The translations under genes were made by a program, and so were the position numbers. A DNA stretch of 64,000 nucleotides from Streptomyces sp. M41(2017) (GTDB taxonomy: Bacteria; Actinomycetota; Actinomycetes; Streptomycetales; Streptomycetaceae), in the NCBI RefSeq assembly GCF_002078175.1, contig NZ_MWFK01000001.1, positions 3,162,001-3,226,000 on the forward strand, in the 5' to 3' direction. Below the pieces are notes generated by a model. That model saw only the letters and a program-made list of their open reading frames with translations. It searched no databases and was not told where the DNA came from. Shown one piece after another: positions 48,069 through 59,629 of the stretch (position 1 is its first letter; every line of letters begins with the position of its first letter).

Positions 48069-48797
48069 GTGGACCTTCAGAAGAGCTCCGACGCGACCCC
48101 GGCCCCGGCGGCGCCCCCGGTCGAGCTGCGCGCCTCCGACGCCGACCGCGACCGGATCACCGACATCCTGCGCGACGCCCTCGCCGAGGGCCGCCTCACG
48201 CCGGAGGAGCACTCCGAGCGCGTGGAGGGGGTGCTGGCCACCAAGACGGTGGGCGAGCTCGACCGCTTCGTCCGGGACCTGCCCGCCGCGCACACCGGCC
48301 GCGCGACGCCCGCCTACGCGTCGGCGCCCAACCGCCCCACGGCGGGCGCGATCCCGGTCGACGCCGACGAGAGCGTGGTGGCGGTGTTCAGCGCCGCCGT
48401 CCGCAAGGGCCGCTGGCGCGCGGGCCGCCGGATCCACGCGTACGCGGTGTTCGGCAGCGTCGAGATCGACCTGAGCGAGGCGATCTTCGAGTACCAGCAG
48501 GTCGTGATCAAGACGGTCTCCGTGTTCGGCAACATCGAGATCCGTGTCCCGGAGAACGTCTCGCTGCGCGGCAACGGCGGCGGCGTGCTCGGCAACTTCG
48601 AGGTGCACACGATGGATTCGGGCGACCCGGACGCCCCCGTGGTGTACATCGACGGCCTCGCCGTCCTCGGGAACGTGGAGGCGCGGCCCAGGCGCGGCAA
48701 GCTCGTCGCGGACATCCTGGACCGCGTCACGGGCCGGCTGAACGACCGGATCGCCGACCGTGTGGACCGGGGTTTGCGCAAGCACCTGGACCGTTGA
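48069..48797 (+). CDS. DUF1707 protein with LiaF-like C-terminal domain
   Basis: 242 residues from GTG 48069. Residues 15-75 match DUF1707 (VELRASDADRDRITDILRDALAEGRLTPEEHSERVEGVLATKT is its core). Residues 110-220 form a beta-helix like LiaF/DUF2154 (VVIKTVSVFGNIEIRVPENVSL, GNGGGVLGNFEV). These proteins are associated with cell-envelope stress responses in actinobacteria. No membrane segment is obvious. Confidence 0.88.
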   Translation: MDLQKSSDATPAPAAPPVELRASDADRDRITDILRDALAEGRLTPEEHSERVEGVLATKTVGELDRFVRDLPAAHTGRATPAYASAPNRPTAGAIPVDADESVVAVFSAAVRKGRWRAGRRIHAYAVFGSVEIDLSEAIFEYQQVVIKTVSVFGNIEIRVPENVSLRGNGGGVLGNFEVHTMDSGDPDAPVVYIDGLAVLGNVEARPRRGKLVADILDRVTGRLNDRIADRVDRGLRKHLDR

Positions 48798-48996
48798 CGC
48801 TTGTGAACGCGCGGGCGGTGCGCGGGCATTGGTTCCGTCGTGGACGATCGATCACGCGGGAGAACGCCCGGGCTTGGGAACGCAGTGCATAGGCGCGCGC
48901 ACAGCGGGTAGGCCTTGCTGCATCGTCTCTTGGAGGGCGCTGTGGAACTTCCCCCGGCGCCCGGCACGCTCGCGAAGCCGTCGTCAGGAGTAGACC

Positions 48997-49368
48997 GTGC
49001 TGCAACCGCCGCATCAGTCCCTGCAGGTAGCTGCCGTACCGGCCCAGCGGGCGCCAGTGCGGGACAGGGATCAGGAAGCGCCATGGCACACGGAGGCGGT
49101 GTGCCGCCGCGACGAGGCCGGCCTGTTCTTCGCCCCCTCCAAGGAGCCCACCGCGGCCCGGCTCTCCCGTGAGGAGGCCGCCAAGCGCGTCTGCGCCCGC
49201 TGTCCGGTGATGGTCGAGTGCCGCGAACACGCGCTCCTGCAACCCGAGCCGTACGGCGTCTGGGGCGGCCTGACCGCCGCCGAGCGCCGCGTCGTGCTCG
49301 CCCGGCGCCGCCGCCGCGACGTGGAGCTCCAGAAGGCCGCGCGCGGGACGATAGCCGCGGCCGGCTGA
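48997..49368 (+). CDS. WhiB-family iron-sulfur transcription factor
   Basis: 123 residues from GTG 48997, AGGAG 6 bases upstream. The four cluster Cys are in AVC and RVCARCPVMVECREHAL; the loop GVWGG and the basic RRVVLARRRRRD tail follow. It binds a 4Fe-4S cluster and DNA or a sigma factor. From gene order it may be the Streptomyces Wbl between the fumarase and glpX genes, but the name is not assigned here. Confidence 0.95.
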   Translation: MLQPPHQSLQVAAVPAQRAPVRDRDQEAPWHTEAVCRRDEAGLFFAPSKEPTAARLSREEAAKRVCARCPVMVECREHALLQPEPYGVWGGLTAAERRVVLARRRRRDVELQKAARGTIAAAG

Positions 49369-49451
49369 CCTCCCGGCCGGGAGCGGCCGCGTACGGGAAT
49401 CCGAACGGGAGACGGAACGGGAAACCGTCAGGCCTCCCATCGGTCCACGCA

Positions 49452-49492
49452 CGGAAAAGGGGCGCCCCTCCGCACAAGGGGCGCCCCTTCCG
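49452..49492. terminator. Convergent terminator
   Basis: GGGGCGCCCC occurs twice and folds into a long stem with a short bulge, between the WhiB gene and glpX. Confidence 0.7.
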
Positions 49493-49531
49493 CGCCATGC
49501 GGCGCCCGGCCGGTGCCGCCGGCCGGTGGTC

Positions 49532-50563
49532 CTACTTGGCGCGGTCGAAGTCGATCGCGCTGTACGCGCGCAGCTTGCTCAGCCGGTGCTCCGACGTGAT
49601 CTGGCGGACCGTCCCGGACTTGGACCGCATCACGATCGACTCGGTCGTCGCGGTCTCGGGGCGGTAGCGCACCCCGCGCAGCAGCTCGCCGTCGGTGATG
49701 CCGGTGGCGACGAAGAAGACGTTCTCGCCGGAGACCAGGTCGCTCGTGCCGAGGACGCGGTCGAGGTCGTGGCCGGCGTCGACCGCCCGCGCGCGCTCCT
49801 CGTCGTCCTTGGGCCACAGCTTGCCCTGGATGGTGCCGCCGAGGCACTTGACCGCACAGGCCGAGATGATGCCCTCGGGCGTGCCGCCGATGCCGAGCAG
49901 CAGGTCGATGCCGGTGCCCTCGCGCAGCGCCAGGATCGAGCCCGCGACGTCGCCGTCGGAGATCAGCTTGATGCGCGCGCCGGTCTCCCGGATCTCCTTG
50001 ATGATCCCGTCGTGGCGGGGCCGGTCGAGGATGACGACGGTGACGTCCTCGGGGGTGACGCGCTTGGCCTTCGCGACGCGGCGGATGTTGACCGACACGG
50101 GCGCGTTGATGTCGACGAAGTCGGCGGCCTCCGGGCCGGTGACCAGCTTGTCCATGTAGAAGACAGCGGACGGGTCGAACATGGTGCCGCGGTCGGCGGC
50201 GGCCAGGACGGCGATCGCGTTGGTCATGCCCTTGGCGGTGAGCGTCGTCCCGTCGATCGGGTCGACGGCGATGTCGCACTCGGGGCCGGACCCGTCGCCC
50301 ACGCGCTCTCCGTTGAAGAGCATCGGGGCTTCGTCCTTCTCGCCTTCACCGATGACGACGACGCCGTTCATCGAGACGGTGGAGACGAGGGTCCGCATGG
50401 CGCGGACGGCGGCGCCGTCGGCACCGTTCTTGTCGCCGCGGCCCACCCAGCGTCCCGCGGCCATCGCGGCGGCCTCGGTGACGCGGACGAGTTCGAGGGC
50501 GAGGTTGCGGTCGGGGGCTTCCGACGGGACTTCGAGTTCGGACGGCAGATGATGCTCGGTCAT
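49532..50563 (-). CDS. glpX: Class II fructose-1,6-bisphosphatase GlpX
   Basis: 343 residues. Motifs [45 protein letters not shown] and [22 protein letters not shown] are characteristic of GlpX. It makes fructose-6-phosphate in gluconeogenesis; actinobacteria usually have only this type. Length is normal. Confidence 0.97.
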   Translation of the reverse strand: MTEHHLPSELEVPSEAPDRNLALELVRVTEAAAMAAGRWVGRGDKNGADGAAVRAMRTLVSTVSMNGVVVIGEGEKDEAPMLFNGERVGDGSGPECDIAVDPIDGTTLTAKGMTNAIAVLAAADRGTMFDPSAVFYMDKLVTGPEAADFVDINAPVSVNIRRVAKAKRVTPEDVTVVILDRPRHDGIIKEIRETGARIKLISDGDVAGSILALREGTGIDLLLGIGGTPEGIISACAVKCLGGTIQGKLWPKDDEERARAVDAGHDLDRVLGTSDLVSGENVFFVATGITDGELLRGVRYRPETATTESIVMRSKSGTVRQITSEHRLSKLRAYSAIDFDRAK

Positions 50564-50690
50564 CGAGACGCACCTTTCTGATACGACGACGGCCGGATGA
50601 GGGTGGTGCCCCCGACTCTATCGCCAGGCTGACAAAATGAGCAGGGGGGCCCACGGATGAGCACGCCAGGGCACCTGCGACGATAGGGGC

Positions 50691-51209
50691 GTGGCAGGTA
50701 CGAAAGGCAAGCAGTCGGTCCGGGACATGATTCTCTCCCTGGGCCTCATCGGGCTGATGGCGGGCGTCATCTACATCTTCATCCCGCACGACGACTCCGC
50801 GCCCGATCTCAAGCGGGTCGACTACCGGGTCGAGCTGCTGACCGCGCGCCGAGCGGCGAGCTACCCCGTGGCGGCCCCCGCCGGGCTGCCGGCGGAGTGG
50901 AAGCCGACCTCGGTGCGGTACGACGGCAGCGAGTTCGATGTCTGGCACCTCGGCTTCCAGGACCCCGACGGTCAGTACGTGGCGGTCGAGCAGTCCACTC
51001 AGCGTGCGCCCGTCTTCATCGACTCGGCCAGTCAGGGCGCGCGGGCGACCAAGGTGACCCAGCGCATCGGCGACCGGACGTGGCAGCGCTACGAGGGCGA
51101 CCACTACGACGCGCTCGTCCTCAAGGGCGACGGCGCCACGACCGTGGTGACGGGTACCGCGTCCTTCGGCGCCCTCACGAAGATGGCGCAGTCGCTCAAG
51201 ACGACCTAG
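50691..51209 (+). CDS. DUF4245 membrane-anchored protein
   Basis: 172 residues from GTG 50691. A single membrane helix (10-32) and an extracytoplasmic domain (PAGLPAEWKPTSVRYDGSEFDVWHLGFQDPDGQYVAVEQS is its core), matching DUF4245, a family usually next to glpX in actinobacteria. Function unknown. Confidence 0.88.
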   Translation: MAGTKGKQSVRDMILSLGLIGLMAGVIYIFIPHDDSAPDLKRVDYRVELLTARRAASYPVAAPAGLPAEWKPTSVRYDGSEFDVWHLGFQDPDGQYVAVEQSTQRAPVFIDSASQGARATKVTQRIGDRTWQRYEGDHYDALVLKGDGATTVVTGTASFGALTKMAQSLKTT

Positions 51210-51276
51210 GGCGTCCCCGCCAGGGCGTCCCCCCGGGGCCGCGCCGTGAGGCGCACCGGCCGCGCGCGAACGTACG

Positions 51277-51311
51277 AGAAGGGCCCCCGGCGGTGTGCCG
51301 GGGGCCCTTCT
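51277..51311. terminator. Convergent terminator
   Basis: A perfect 15-bp stem (AGAAGGGCCCCCGGC and complement) with a 5-base loop, between the DUF4245 gene and the nitroreductase gene. Confidence 0.9.
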
Positions 51312-51354
51312 GCCATGCGGGTGCTGCCGGGATCGTCCCGGGCGGCGTGGTCCG

Positions 51355-51945
51355 TCAGACGGTCGTGATGACCTGGTCGAGCTCCAGGCGCGGGGAGCGC
51401 GGGAACCAGGCGTCCTCGCCCGGCTTGCCGATGTTGACGATCATCAGCGGAGTGTGGTCGTCGTCCAGGAACTCCTTCTGGATCCCGGCGAAGTCGGCAC
51501 CGGTCATCGGGCCAGCGGCGAGGCCCGCGGCGCGGACGCCGATGATGAAGTACGCGGCCTGCAGGGCGGCGTTCAGCAGGGCGGCGCTCTCACGGGCCGG
51601 GCGCTCGGAGAAGAACAGGTCCTTCGCGGCGGGGAAGTGCGGCAGCAGGGCCGGCAGCTCCTCGTGGAACTCGTTGTCCGCGGACAGGATCGCGACCAGC
51701 GGGGCGGCGGCGGTCTTCGCCTGGTTGCCCTCGGCGAGGTGCCGCACGAGGCGCTCGCGGGCCTCGGGGGAGCGGACCAGCGTGATGCGCAGCGGCGACT
51801 GGTTGAAGGCGGTCGGGCCGAACTTGACCAGGTCGTAGATCGCCTGGACCTGCGCGTCGGTCACCGGCTCGTCGGTGAAGGTGTTCGCGGTGCGAGCCTC
51901 GCGGAACAGCAGGTCCTGAGCGGCGGGGTCAAGGACGAGAGACAT
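51355..51945 (-). CDS. Nitroreductase-family oxidoreductase (malonic semialdehyde reductase-like)
   Basis: 196 residues. FMN-binding motifs: FKEARTANTFT-like start, VKFGPTAFNQSPLRITLV, ALQAAYFIIGVRAAGLAAGPMTG, MIVNIGKPGEDAW. The set resembles RutE/HadB-type reductases of the nitroreductase family. The electron acceptor is unknown. An operator-like palindrome covers its -35 region. Confidence 0.88.
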   Translation of the reverse strand: MSLVLDPAAQDLLFREARTANTFTDEPVTDAQVQAIYDLVKFGPTAFNQSPLRITLVRSPEARERLVRHLAEGNQAKTAAAPLVAILSADNEFHEELPALLPHFPAAKDLFFSERPARESAALLNAALQAAYFIIGVRAAGLAAGPMTGADFAGIQKEFLDDDHTPLMIVNIGKPGEDAWFPRSPRLELDQVITTV

Positions 51946-52002
51946 GAAAGAAACCTTCTCGGTGCGTGCGGTGGATCCGTGGGGGATCTGTTGGCACCAC
52001 CG

Positions 52003-52033
52003 ACATTACGACGAGTAGGTTGAAAGTTCAACC
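52003..52033 (-). promoter_or_regulatory. Nitroreductase promoter with MarR-like operator
   Basis: On the minus strand TTGAAC (-35, plus 52026-52031) and TAATGT (-10, plus 52003-52008) are exactly 17 bases apart. The perfect inverted repeat GGTTGAA-AG-TTCAACC (52018-52033) covers the -35, typical of MarR/HxlR-type repression. No such regulator gene is adjacent. Confidence 0.75.
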
Positions 52034-52120
52034 AAAGTCGGAGCAGGGTGATCCGCTTCACAGCGGCACAGCGCTGGTGCGGCACAGTGGCCGCCGGGCG
52101 GCATGGCAGTAGATGGTGGT

Positions 52121-52157
52121 GCGGCACGGCGGCGGGGCGGCACGGCGGCGGGGCGGC
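52121..52157. repeat. 16-bp tandem repeat
   Basis: GCGGCACGGCGGCGGG repeated twice and partly a third time, just downstream of xseB. Confidence 0.8.
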
Positions 52158-52180
52158 TCCTGCCGGGAGCCGCCCCGCCG
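52146..52180 (-). terminator. Terminator of the xseA-xseB transcript
   Basis: A perfect 15-bp stem (CGGCGGGGCGGCTCC and complement), 5-base loop, 15 bases past the xseB stop. Confidence 0.8.
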
Positions 52181-52195
52181 TGGACGATCACATGC

Positions 52196-52453
52196 CTACC
52201 GGGAGCCCGCGTCCCCGGGCTCGCCGCCCGCGGCGCCGCCCTCTCCGGACTCCTCCTCGGCGAGGGCCGCGTCCAGCCGGGCCCGCGCGCCCTCCAGCCA
52301 GCGCCGGCACACCTTGGCCAGCTCCTCGCCGCGCTCCCAGAGCGCCAGCGACTCCTCCAGGGTCGTACCGCCCGCCTCCAGGCGGCGTACGACCTCGATC
52401 AGCTCGTCCCGTGCCTGCTCGTACCCGAGCGCCTCGTCCACCTTGCTGGTCAT
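52196..52453 (-). CDS. xseB: Exodeoxyribonuclease VII small subunit
   Basis: 85 residues. [41 protein letters not shown] is the conserved XseB helix pair, followed by an acidic tail. It binds XseA to form exonuclease VII, which degrades single-stranded DNA. It starts 9 bases after xseA. Confidence 0.95.
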   Translation of the reverse strand: MTSKVDEALGYEQARDELIEVVRRLEAGGTTLEESLALWERGEELAKVCRRWLEGARARLDAALAEEESGEGGAAGGEPGDAGSR

Positions 52454-52462
52454 GCGCCCACC

Positions 52463-53671
52463 CTATGCATCGACTCGAACCGTGAATTCACCCTCGGCGA
52501 CCCGCGCCCGCAGCGTCTCGTCCGCCGTGACCTCCGCCGGGTCACGGACCACGTGCCCGTCGGCCTTCTGGAGCACCGCGTACCCGCGCTGGAGGGTCGC
52601 GGCGGGGGAGAGGGCCACCACGCGCGCGTGCGTGTGCGTCAGCTCCGAGTCCGCCCGGTCCAGGAGGTGCCCGAGCGTGCGCCGGCCCCGGTCGAGCAGG
52701 GCCGCCACCTGGTCCGCCCGCTCGTCGATCATCCGGTGCGGGTCCTCTATCGAGGGCCTGGCGAGCGTGTGCGCGAGGCCACGCTCCTCCCGGTCGAGGA
52801 AGGACTGCACGCTGCGGCGGGCCCGGTCGCGCAGGAACCGCACCCGCTCGTACTCCTCGCCCACGTCCGGCACGACCTTCTTGGCGGCGTCGGTCGGCGT
52901 GGACGCCCGCAGGTCGGCCACGTGGTCCAGCAGCGGGTTGTCCGGCTCGTGCCCGATCGCCGACACCACCGGCGTACGACAGGCCGCCACCGCGCGGACG
53001 AGCTGCTCGTCCGAGAACGGCAGGAGGTCCTCGACGCTGCCGCCGCCGCGTGCCACGACGATCACGTCGACGTCGTCGCGCGCGTCCAGGTCCTTCACGG
53101 CCTGCACGACCTGCGGCACGGCGTGGACGCCCTGTACGGCGACATTGCGCACCTCGAAGCGCACGGCGGGCCAGCGGTGCCGCGCGTTCTCCAGGACGTC
53201 CCGCTCGGCCGCCGAGGCGCGCCCGCAGACCAGCCCGATCAGCTGCGGCAGGAACGGCAGCGGCTTCTTGCGGTCGGCCGCGAACAGCCCCTCGGCCGCC
53301 AGCGACTTCTTCAGCTGCTCCAGGCGGGCGAGCAGCTCGCCCACGCCGACCGGCTTGATCTCGGTCGCCCGCAGGGACAGCTGCCCCCGCGGCGCGTACC
53401 ACTCCGGCTTCGCCCGGACCACCACGCGGGCGCCCTCACTCACCACGTCGGCGACCGCGTCGAACACCTGCCGGTAGCAGGTCACGCTCACCGAGATGTC
53501 GAACGACGGGTCGCGCAGCGTCAGGAAGACGACGCCCGCGCCGGGGCGCCGCGACAACTGGGTGATCTGCCCCTCGACCCAGACCGCGCCGAGCCGGTCG
53601 ATCCATCCCCCGATGAGCCGTGACACCTCGCCGACGGGCAGCGGAGCGTCCGCGGACGTGTTGAGAGCCAT
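52463..53671 (-). CDS. xseA: Exodeoxyribonuclease VII large subunit
   Basis: 402 residues from ATG 53671; a longer upstream frame is not coding. OB-fold ([25 protein letters not shown]), catalytic region with [19 protein letters not shown] and [31 protein letters not shown], and a long helical tail. Length and motifs are normal. Confidence 0.96.
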   Translation of the reverse strand: MALNTSADAPLPVGEVSRLIGGWIDRLGAVWVEGQITQLSRRPGAGVVFLTLRDPSFDISVSVTCYRQVFDAVADVVSEGARVVVRAKPEWYAPRGQLSLRATEIKPVGVGELLARLEQLKKSLAAEGLFAADRKKPLPFLPQLIGLVCGRASAAERDVLENARHRWPAVRFEVRNVAVQGVHAVPQVVQAVKDLDARDDVDVIVVARGGGSVEDLLPFSDEQLVRAVAACRTPVVSAIGHEPDNPLLDHVADLRASTPTDAAKKVVPDVGEEYERVRFLRDRARRSVQSFLDREERGLAHTLARPSIEDPHRMIDERADQVAALLDRGRRTLGHLLDRADSELTHTHARVVALSPAATLQRGYAVLQKADGHVVRDPAEVTADETLRARVAEGEFTVRVDA

Positions 53672-53700
53672 GCGCCGAGCGTAGTGGCCCCCACCGACAT

Positions 53701-53744
53701 CCCCGCACCCTGCGGCGCCCGTCCCCGCACCCTGCGGCACCCGC
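53701..53744. repeat. 22-bp direct repeat upstream of xseA
   Basis: Two adjacent copies beginning CCCCGCACCCTGCGGC with two differences, 30-73 bases upstream of the xseA start. No promoter match inside. Confidence 0.75.
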
Positions 53745-53835
53745 CCCGGCCGCACCCCGTGGGCGCCGAGGAGCGGGCGGGTCCGTGTCCCCGCGGCGGT
53801 CGCCCGGGCCGGCCGACGATCCGCCGACTCCGCCC

Positions 53836-55233
53836 TCAGACCGCTCCGCCGGGCGCGTCCTCGTCCGTCCCCCGGCCGGACCGGCCGCGCTGGGCGAACA
53901 GGACCGTCAGGCCGACCGCCAGCCAGATCGCACCCACCACCTGGGCCGTTCCGGAGGCCTCGACGATCACGGCGACGGTGATCGCCGCGCCCAGCACGGG
54001 GACGAGGACGTGCCGCCACCAGACGGGAGGCCCGCTCCTGCGCCGTACGGCGAACCAGCCCACCACCGACGCGTGCAGCAGCGTGAACGCGGTCAGCGCG
54101 CCGATGTCGACCACCGAGACCAGCTTGTCGAGGCCGTCGTCGCGCCGCGCCGCCCACACCGCCGCGACCAGCGTGATCACCGCCGCGCACCCCAGCGCCG
54201 CCCGCGGCACCCCGGAGTCGGTCCGGGACAGCACCCGAGGCAGCCGTCGGTCACGGGCCATCGCGTAGAGCAGCCGCCCGGCCGCCGCCTGTCCGGCGAG
54301 CGCCGCGAAGGCCGCGCCGATCGCCTTGCTGACCGCCACCAGGTTGTGCAGCCACGCCCCGACGGAGGCGTCCACGGCGTCGTAGAAGGCCGCGCCCTGC
54401 TTGCCGGGGTCCGCCGCGAGCTGAGCGGACGACAACGGCTCCAGCAGTGCCACCAGATACGTCTGCGCCACGAACAGCACACCCGCCAGCGCCAGACAGA
54501 ACAGCACCGCCCGGGCCACCTTCTCCGAACCGCCCGTCACCTCCTCCGCGAAACTCGCGATCGCGTCGAAGCCGAGGAACGACAGGACGGCCACCGACAC
54601 CGCCCCGACGACCGCCGACAGCGCGAAGGCGCCCTGCGTGCCGTCACCCGCCAACGGGGACAGCCAGTCGCGGTGGGCGCCGTCGCGCGCGAGCATCACG
54701 ACCGCCGACACGACGAAGATCAGCAGGACCACGATCTCCAGGGCGAGCACCAGGAAGCCGACCCGCGCCGCGGTGCGCACCCCCCACAGGTTCAGGAGCG
54801 TCGTGATCACGACGGCGAGGGCCGTCCACACCCACCGGGAGACCTCCGGGACCAGGGAGTTCATCGCGATGCCGGAGAACAGGTAGGCCACCGCCGGGAT
54901 CAGCAGATAGTCCAGCATCACCATCCACCCGGCGACGAACCCCGCCTCCTTGCCGAGACCCGCGCGCGCGTAGGCGAACACCGAACCCGCCTGGGGGACC
55001 ACCCGAACCATCTGCGCGTAGCTGAACGCGGTGAACGCCATCGCGACCGTCGCGACGAGGTAGACCAGCGCGACCGCCCCGTGCGACTTCGCGTCGAGCG
55101 TCCCGTACACGCCGACCGGTGCCATGGGGGCGATGAACAGCAGCCCGTAGACGACCAGGTCACGGAAGCCGAGGCTGCGCCGCAGCCCGTGCTCCGGGGC
55201 TCCGGCGCCGTCAGTGGTCCGGGTGTCGGACAT
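53836..55233 (-). CDS. APC-superfamily amino acid permease
   Basis: 465 residues from ATG 55233, GGGAGG upstream. Twelve membrane segments, starting [22 protein letters not shown], with [16 protein letters not shown] and [22 protein letters not shown] as APC family markers. It is divergent from ispH. Substrate unknown. Confidence 0.92.
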   Translation of the reverse strand: MSDTRTTDGAGAPEHGLRRSLGFRDLVVYGLLFIAPMAPVGVYGTLDAKSHGAVALVYLVATVAMAFTAFSYAQMVRVVPQAGSVFAYARAGLGKEAGFVAGWMVMLDYLLIPAVAYLFSGIAMNSLVPEVSRWVWTALAVVITTLLNLWGVRTAARVGFLVLALEIVVLLIFVVSAVVMLARDGAHRDWLSPLAGDGTQGAFALSAVVGAVSVAVLSFLGFDAIASFAEEVTGGSEKVARAVLFCLALAGVLFVAQTYLVALLEPLSSAQLAADPGKQGAAFYDAVDASVGAWLHNLVAVSKAIGAAFAALAGQAAAGRLLYAMARDRRLPRVLSRTDSGVPRAALGCAAVITLVAAVWAARRDDGLDKLVSVVDIGALTAFTLLHASVVGWFAVRRRSGPPVWWRHVLVPVLGAAITVAVIVEASGTAQVVGAIWLAVGLTVLFAQRGRSGRGTDEDAPGGAV

Positions 55234-55294
55234 CGTGCCTCCCGAGGGTCGTGCGGGCCCCACCCCTCCCGGCTTCCCAGTCTCCCCAAGGAGA

Positions 55295-55362
55295 CGATCT
55301 TTGACCCGCCGGGTACGGCCTTACGAGAGGCGATCTTCGACCGGCCGGGTACGGCCTTACGA
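55295..55362 (+). promoter_or_regulatory. Tandem duplicated promoter of ispH
   Basis: Two 32-bp copies (55295-55326 and 55331-55362) with two mismatches, 36 bp apart. Each holds a -35 (TTTGAC 55300, TTCGAC 55336) and a -10 (TACGAG 55322, TACGAT 55358) with a 16-base spacer. The second -10 is 7 bases from ATG 55371, suggesting a leaderless mRNA. Confidence 0.65.
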
Positions 55363-55370
55363 TGGGTGCC

Positions 55371-56375
55371 ATGACTGCTTCGACTGGCCGCCGTGTCCTG
55401 CTCGCCGCCCCCCGGGGCTACTGCGCGGGCGTGGACCGTGCCGTGATCGCCGTCGAGAAGGCCCTTGAGCAGTACGGGGCCCCGATCTATGTCCGTCACG
55501 AGATCGTCCACAACAAGTACGTCGTGCAGACCCTGGAGAAGAAGGGCGCGATCTTCGTCGAACAGACGGCGGAGGTCCCCGAGGGCTCCATCGTCATGTT
55601 CTCGGCGCACGGTGTCGCCCCCGCCGTCCACGACGAGGCCGCCGCCGGCAAGCTCGCCACCATCGACGCGACCTGCCCGCTGGTCACCAAGGTCCACAAG
55701 GAAGCCGTCCGTTTCGCCGACGACGACTTCGACATCCTCCTCATCGGTCACGAGGGTCACGAGGAGGTCATCGGCACCTCCGGCGAGGCCCCCGACCACA
55801 TCACCCTCGTCGACGGCCCCGCGGACGTCGCCAAGGTCGAGGTCCGCGACCCCTCCAAGGTCGTCTGGCTCTCCCAGACCACCCTGTCGGTCGACGAGAC
55901 CATGGAGACGGTCGACGCCCTCAAGGAGAAGTTCCCGCAGCTCATCTCCCCGCCGAGCGACGACATCTGCTACGCCACGCAGAACCGCCAGCTCGCGGTG
56001 AAGCAGATGGGCGCCGAGGCCGACCTGGTGATCGTGGTCGGCTCGCGCAACTCCTCCAACTCGGTACGGCTCGTCGAGGTCGCCAAGCTCGCCGGCGCCC
56101 GTGAGGCCTACCTGGTGGACTTCGCCGACGAGATCGACGAGGCGTGGCTGGAGGGCGTGACCACGGTCGGCGTCACCTCGGGAGCCTCCGTCCCGGACAT
56201 CCTCGTGGAGCAGGTCCTGGAGCGGCTCACGGGCCACGGCTTCGAGGACGTGGAGATCGTCAAGGCCGCCGAGGAGTCCATCACCTTCTCGCTGCCCAAG
56301 GAACTGCGCCGCGACCTGCGCGCCGAGGCGGCCGCCCTGGTGGCGGAGCGCACCGGTGGTACCGCCGGGAAGTGA
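55371..56375 (+). CDS. ispH: 4-hydroxy-3-methylbut-2-enyl diphosphate reductase IspH
   Basis: 334 residues from ATG 55371; ATG 55362 is inside the promoter repeat and lacks a ribosome site. The three Fe-S ligands are C18 (RGYCAGV), C102 (ATCPLV) and C200 ([10 protein letters not shown]), with the catalytic loop [11 protein letters not shown]. It makes isopentenyl and dimethylallyl diphosphate in the MEP pathway, feeding the prenyltransferase at 23570. Confidence 0.97.
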   Translation: MTASTGRRVLLAAPRGYCAGVDRAVIAVEKALEQYGAPIYVRHEIVHNKYVVQTLEKKGAIFVEQTAEVPEGSIVMFSAHGVAPAVHDEAAAGKLATIDATCPLVTKVHKEAVRFADDDFDILLIGHEGHEEVIGTSGEAPDHITLVDGPADVAKVEVRDPSKVVWLSQTTLSVDETMETVDALKEKFPQLISPPSDDICYATQNRQLAVKQMGAEADLVIVVGSRNSSNSVRLVEVAKLAGAREAYLVDFADEIDEAWLEGVTTVGVTSGASVPDILVEQVLERLTGHGFEDVEIVKAAEESITFSLPKELRRDLRAEAAALVAERTGGTAGK

Positions 56376-56404
56376 CCGTCAGTCCCACGACGTAACGTAG
56401 GGCC

Positions 56405-57154
56405 ATGCAGATCTTCGGTGTGGACATTGGCGGATCCGGGATCAAGGGTGCCCCCGTGGACCTTGACCGCGGAGACCTCGCGGAGGAGCGCTTCAAGGTG
56501 CTCACCCCGCATCCGGCGACGCCCGACGCGGTGGCCGACGGCGTCAAGGACGTCGTCGACCACTTCGGCTGGTCGGGCCCGGTGGGCATCACGTTCCCGG
56601 GCGTGGTCACCGGCGGCTCCACGATCCGTACGGCGGCCAACGTCGACAAGTCCTGGATCGACACCGACGCGGGCGCCCTGCTCGGCGAGCGGATCGGCGG
56701 CCTGCCGGTGACCGTGCTGAACGACGCGGACGCGGCGGGCGTCGCGGAGATGCAGTTCGGCGCGGGCAAGGACCGCAGCGGCACGGTCATCCTGCTCACC
56801 TTCGGCACCGGCATCGGCAGCGCCCTGTTCATCGACGGCGAGCTGGTCCCGAACACCGAGCTGGGCCACCTGGAGCTGAACGGCCACGACGCGGAGAAGA
56901 AGGCCTCCACCAAGGCCAAGGACGACAACGAACTGACCTGGGAGCACTGGGCGCGCCGCGTCACCAAGTACCTGGCGCACGTCGAGATGCTGTTCTCCCC
57001 GGAGCTGTTCATCATCGGCGGCGGTGTCAGCCGCAAGGCCGACAAGTTCCTGCCGCTGATCGAGGGCGTCACCGCGGAGATCGTCCCGGCCCAGCTCCAG
57101 AACAACGCGGGGATCGTCGGCGCCGCCATGCGGGCCGCGAAGCTCGCGCAGTAG
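56405..57154 (+). CDS. ppgK: Polyphosphate glucokinase
   Basis: 249 residues. ROK-family motifs: [16 protein letters not shown] (phosphate 1), VTFP-type [49 protein letters not shown]. The ELGHLE region and lack of the ROK Cys-rich zinc motif fit PpgK, which phosphorylates glucose with polyphosphate. A TAACGT hexamer 6 bases before its ATG may make it leaderless. Confidence 0.95.
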   Translation: MQIFGVDIGGSGIKGAPVDLDRGDLAEERFKVLTPHPATPDAVADGVKDVVDHFGWSGPVGITFPGVVTGGSTIRTAANVDKSWIDTDAGALLGERIGGLPVTVLNDADAAGVAEMQFGAGKDRSGTVILLTFGTGIGSALFIDGELVPNTELGHLELNGHDAEKKASTKAKDDNELTWEHWARRVTKYLAHVEMLFSPELFIIGGGVSRKADKFLPLIEGVTAEIVPAQLQNNAGIVGAAMRAAKLAQ

Positions 57155-57155
57155 C

Positions 57156-57779
57156 TCAGCGGGCCTGCCGGCCGACCTGCGGCCCGCGTGCCGGAGCCGC
57201 CTGGCCCGTCTGGCCCGTCTGTCCTGCCTGCGCCGCCTGTGCCCTGCGCCGGGCGGCGCGGCGGGCCATGAGACGGATCCGGCGCACGAGCACCACGAGG
57301 CCCGCGATCAGCGTGCCGCCGTACAGCCACCCGGCCTGGAGGGCGAGGGCGGTGACCAGGCTCATGAAGCGGCCGCCGATCCCGCCGTCGCTGTCCCCGG
57401 CCACCGGCAGCAGCCCGAAGGTGAAGGCGATCGGCACGACCACGGGGGCGGTCACCAGGTCGCCGGGCCGCACCCACAGCGCGGTCAGCACGCACACCGG
57501 CAGGAACAGCACCCCGTAGACCGTCTGGGAACCTCCGAGGAGGAGCTGGTCCAGGCAGGCGAGGGTGAACAGCGTGGCACCGCAGAACAGCCCGCTGCCG
57601 AGCCCGGTGAGCCGCGGGTTCGGCAGCCGCCGTCCCGCCCGCGCACCCGCCGCGGCGGGCCTCCGTACCGCCGGGGCATTCCGACGGACACCGTCGGACA
57701 CGGCACGCCCGGCCTGCGCCGGAACGGGCATGCCGCGTCGCGGCCTGTACTGAGGGGGGCGCGTCCTGTGTTGCTCCAC
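57156..57779 (-). CDS. DUF6542-type small membrane protein
   Basis: 207 residues. Basic, Arg-rich N-terminus; four membrane segments (about 60-165) and an Ala/Gln/Gly-rich basic tail. It ends 1 base from the ppgK stop on the opposite strand, with no terminator between. Matches the DUF6542 pattern by position and topology; function unknown. Confidence 0.7.
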   Translation of the reverse strand: MEQHRTRPPQYRPRRGMPVPAQAGRAVSDGVRRNAPAVRRPAAAGARAGRRLPNPRLTGLGSGLFCGATLFTLACLDQLLLGGSQTVYGVLFLPVCVLTALWVRPGDLVTAPVVVPIAFTFGLLPVAGDSDGGIGGRFMSLVTALALQAGWLYGGTLIAGLVVLVRRIRLMARRAARRRAQAAQAGQTGQTGQAAPARGPQVGRQAR

Positions 57780-57977
57780 CGGACCAACTTAGGTCGTTTT
57801 ATGTGTGGAACCGCTCTTCGGACACGCCGGAGAGCCACCGAAGACGAGGCCATGGAAAGACCTTGGCCATGCGTTCGATACCTCGCCGGGAGGCGCCGGG
57901 GCACGCCGTAGACTGGTGGATCGGCCCGCGCTCTCCGAGGGCCCATCGCCCATCCTCCTCGTACGGGAAGTCGCAAC

Positions 57978-59066
<1,089 letters not shown>

Positions 59067-59116
59067 CGGGTGACACAACACCACGTCGCTGATCTGGCAA
59101 ACGTGCAGGTCAGATG

Positions 59117-59142
59117 GGGTCCGACTCTTCGGAGTCGGGCCC
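59117..59142 (+). terminator. Terminator of ychF
   Basis: An 11-bp stem with a TTCG tetraloop (7 perfect pairs next to the loop), followed by TTAGTCTTTT. Confidence 0.8.
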
Positions 59143-59154
59143 TTAGTCTTTTCC

Positions 59155-59265
59155 GTGCTGGGATGGTGCTGGGATAACTGAACCCTCGTCACCTGTCGTC
59201 ATCCCTGGTCATCCGTACCGTGCTGGGATCGTGCTGGGATGGGGTGAGGGCGCCCGTGCTGGGAT
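59155..59265 (+). repeat. Cluster of GTGCTGGGAT direct repeats
   Basis: Five exact copies of GTGCTGGGAT at 59155, 59166, 59220, 59231 and 59256. The first and second, and third and fourth, are spaced 11 bp. No coding function. Confidence 0.85.
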
Positions 59266-59344
59266 TTGTGCGAGCGGGGCGCTGGCCGAGTGTGAAGGTA
59301 GGCGGACGTGGCGCTTTTCCTACTCGTTTGACACAATCGGTGGC

Positions 59345-59629
59345 ATGGCTGAGGCGACGTACGGCATTGGGGAAGGGCCGGCGACGCGGGTGAGCTTGTC
59401 GCTGCCCGAGGGAACCGCGGAGGCGATTCGGGCGCGGGTGGGGAAGCGGGAGTTCTCCGCGTTCATCGCCGAGGCGGTCGAGCGTGAGTTGCGCGGGCAG
59501 GTTCTGGACGAATACCTGGCGGACTACGAGAGCCGCAAGGGGCCGGTCTCCGAGCCGGCTCGTCAGCGGGCGCGGCAGGTCTTCGACGAGGTGTTCGCCG
59601 AGGAGGCCGAGTGGCCCGCCGCAGGCTGA
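59345..59629 (+). CDS. Antitoxin-like ribbon-helix-helix protein
   Basis: 94 residues. RVSLSLPEGTAEAIRARVGKREFSAFIAEAVERELRGQVL is the RHH/antitoxin core; the C-terminal half is acidic and would wrap the toxin. It overlaps the PIN-toxin gene by 19 bases, typical of VapBC operons. No good operator palindrome is obvious. Confidence 0.82.
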   Translation: MAEATYGIGEGPATRVSLSLPEGTAEAIRARVGKREFSAFIAEAVERELRGQVLDEYLADYESRKGPVSEPARQRARQVFDEVFAEEAEWPAAG

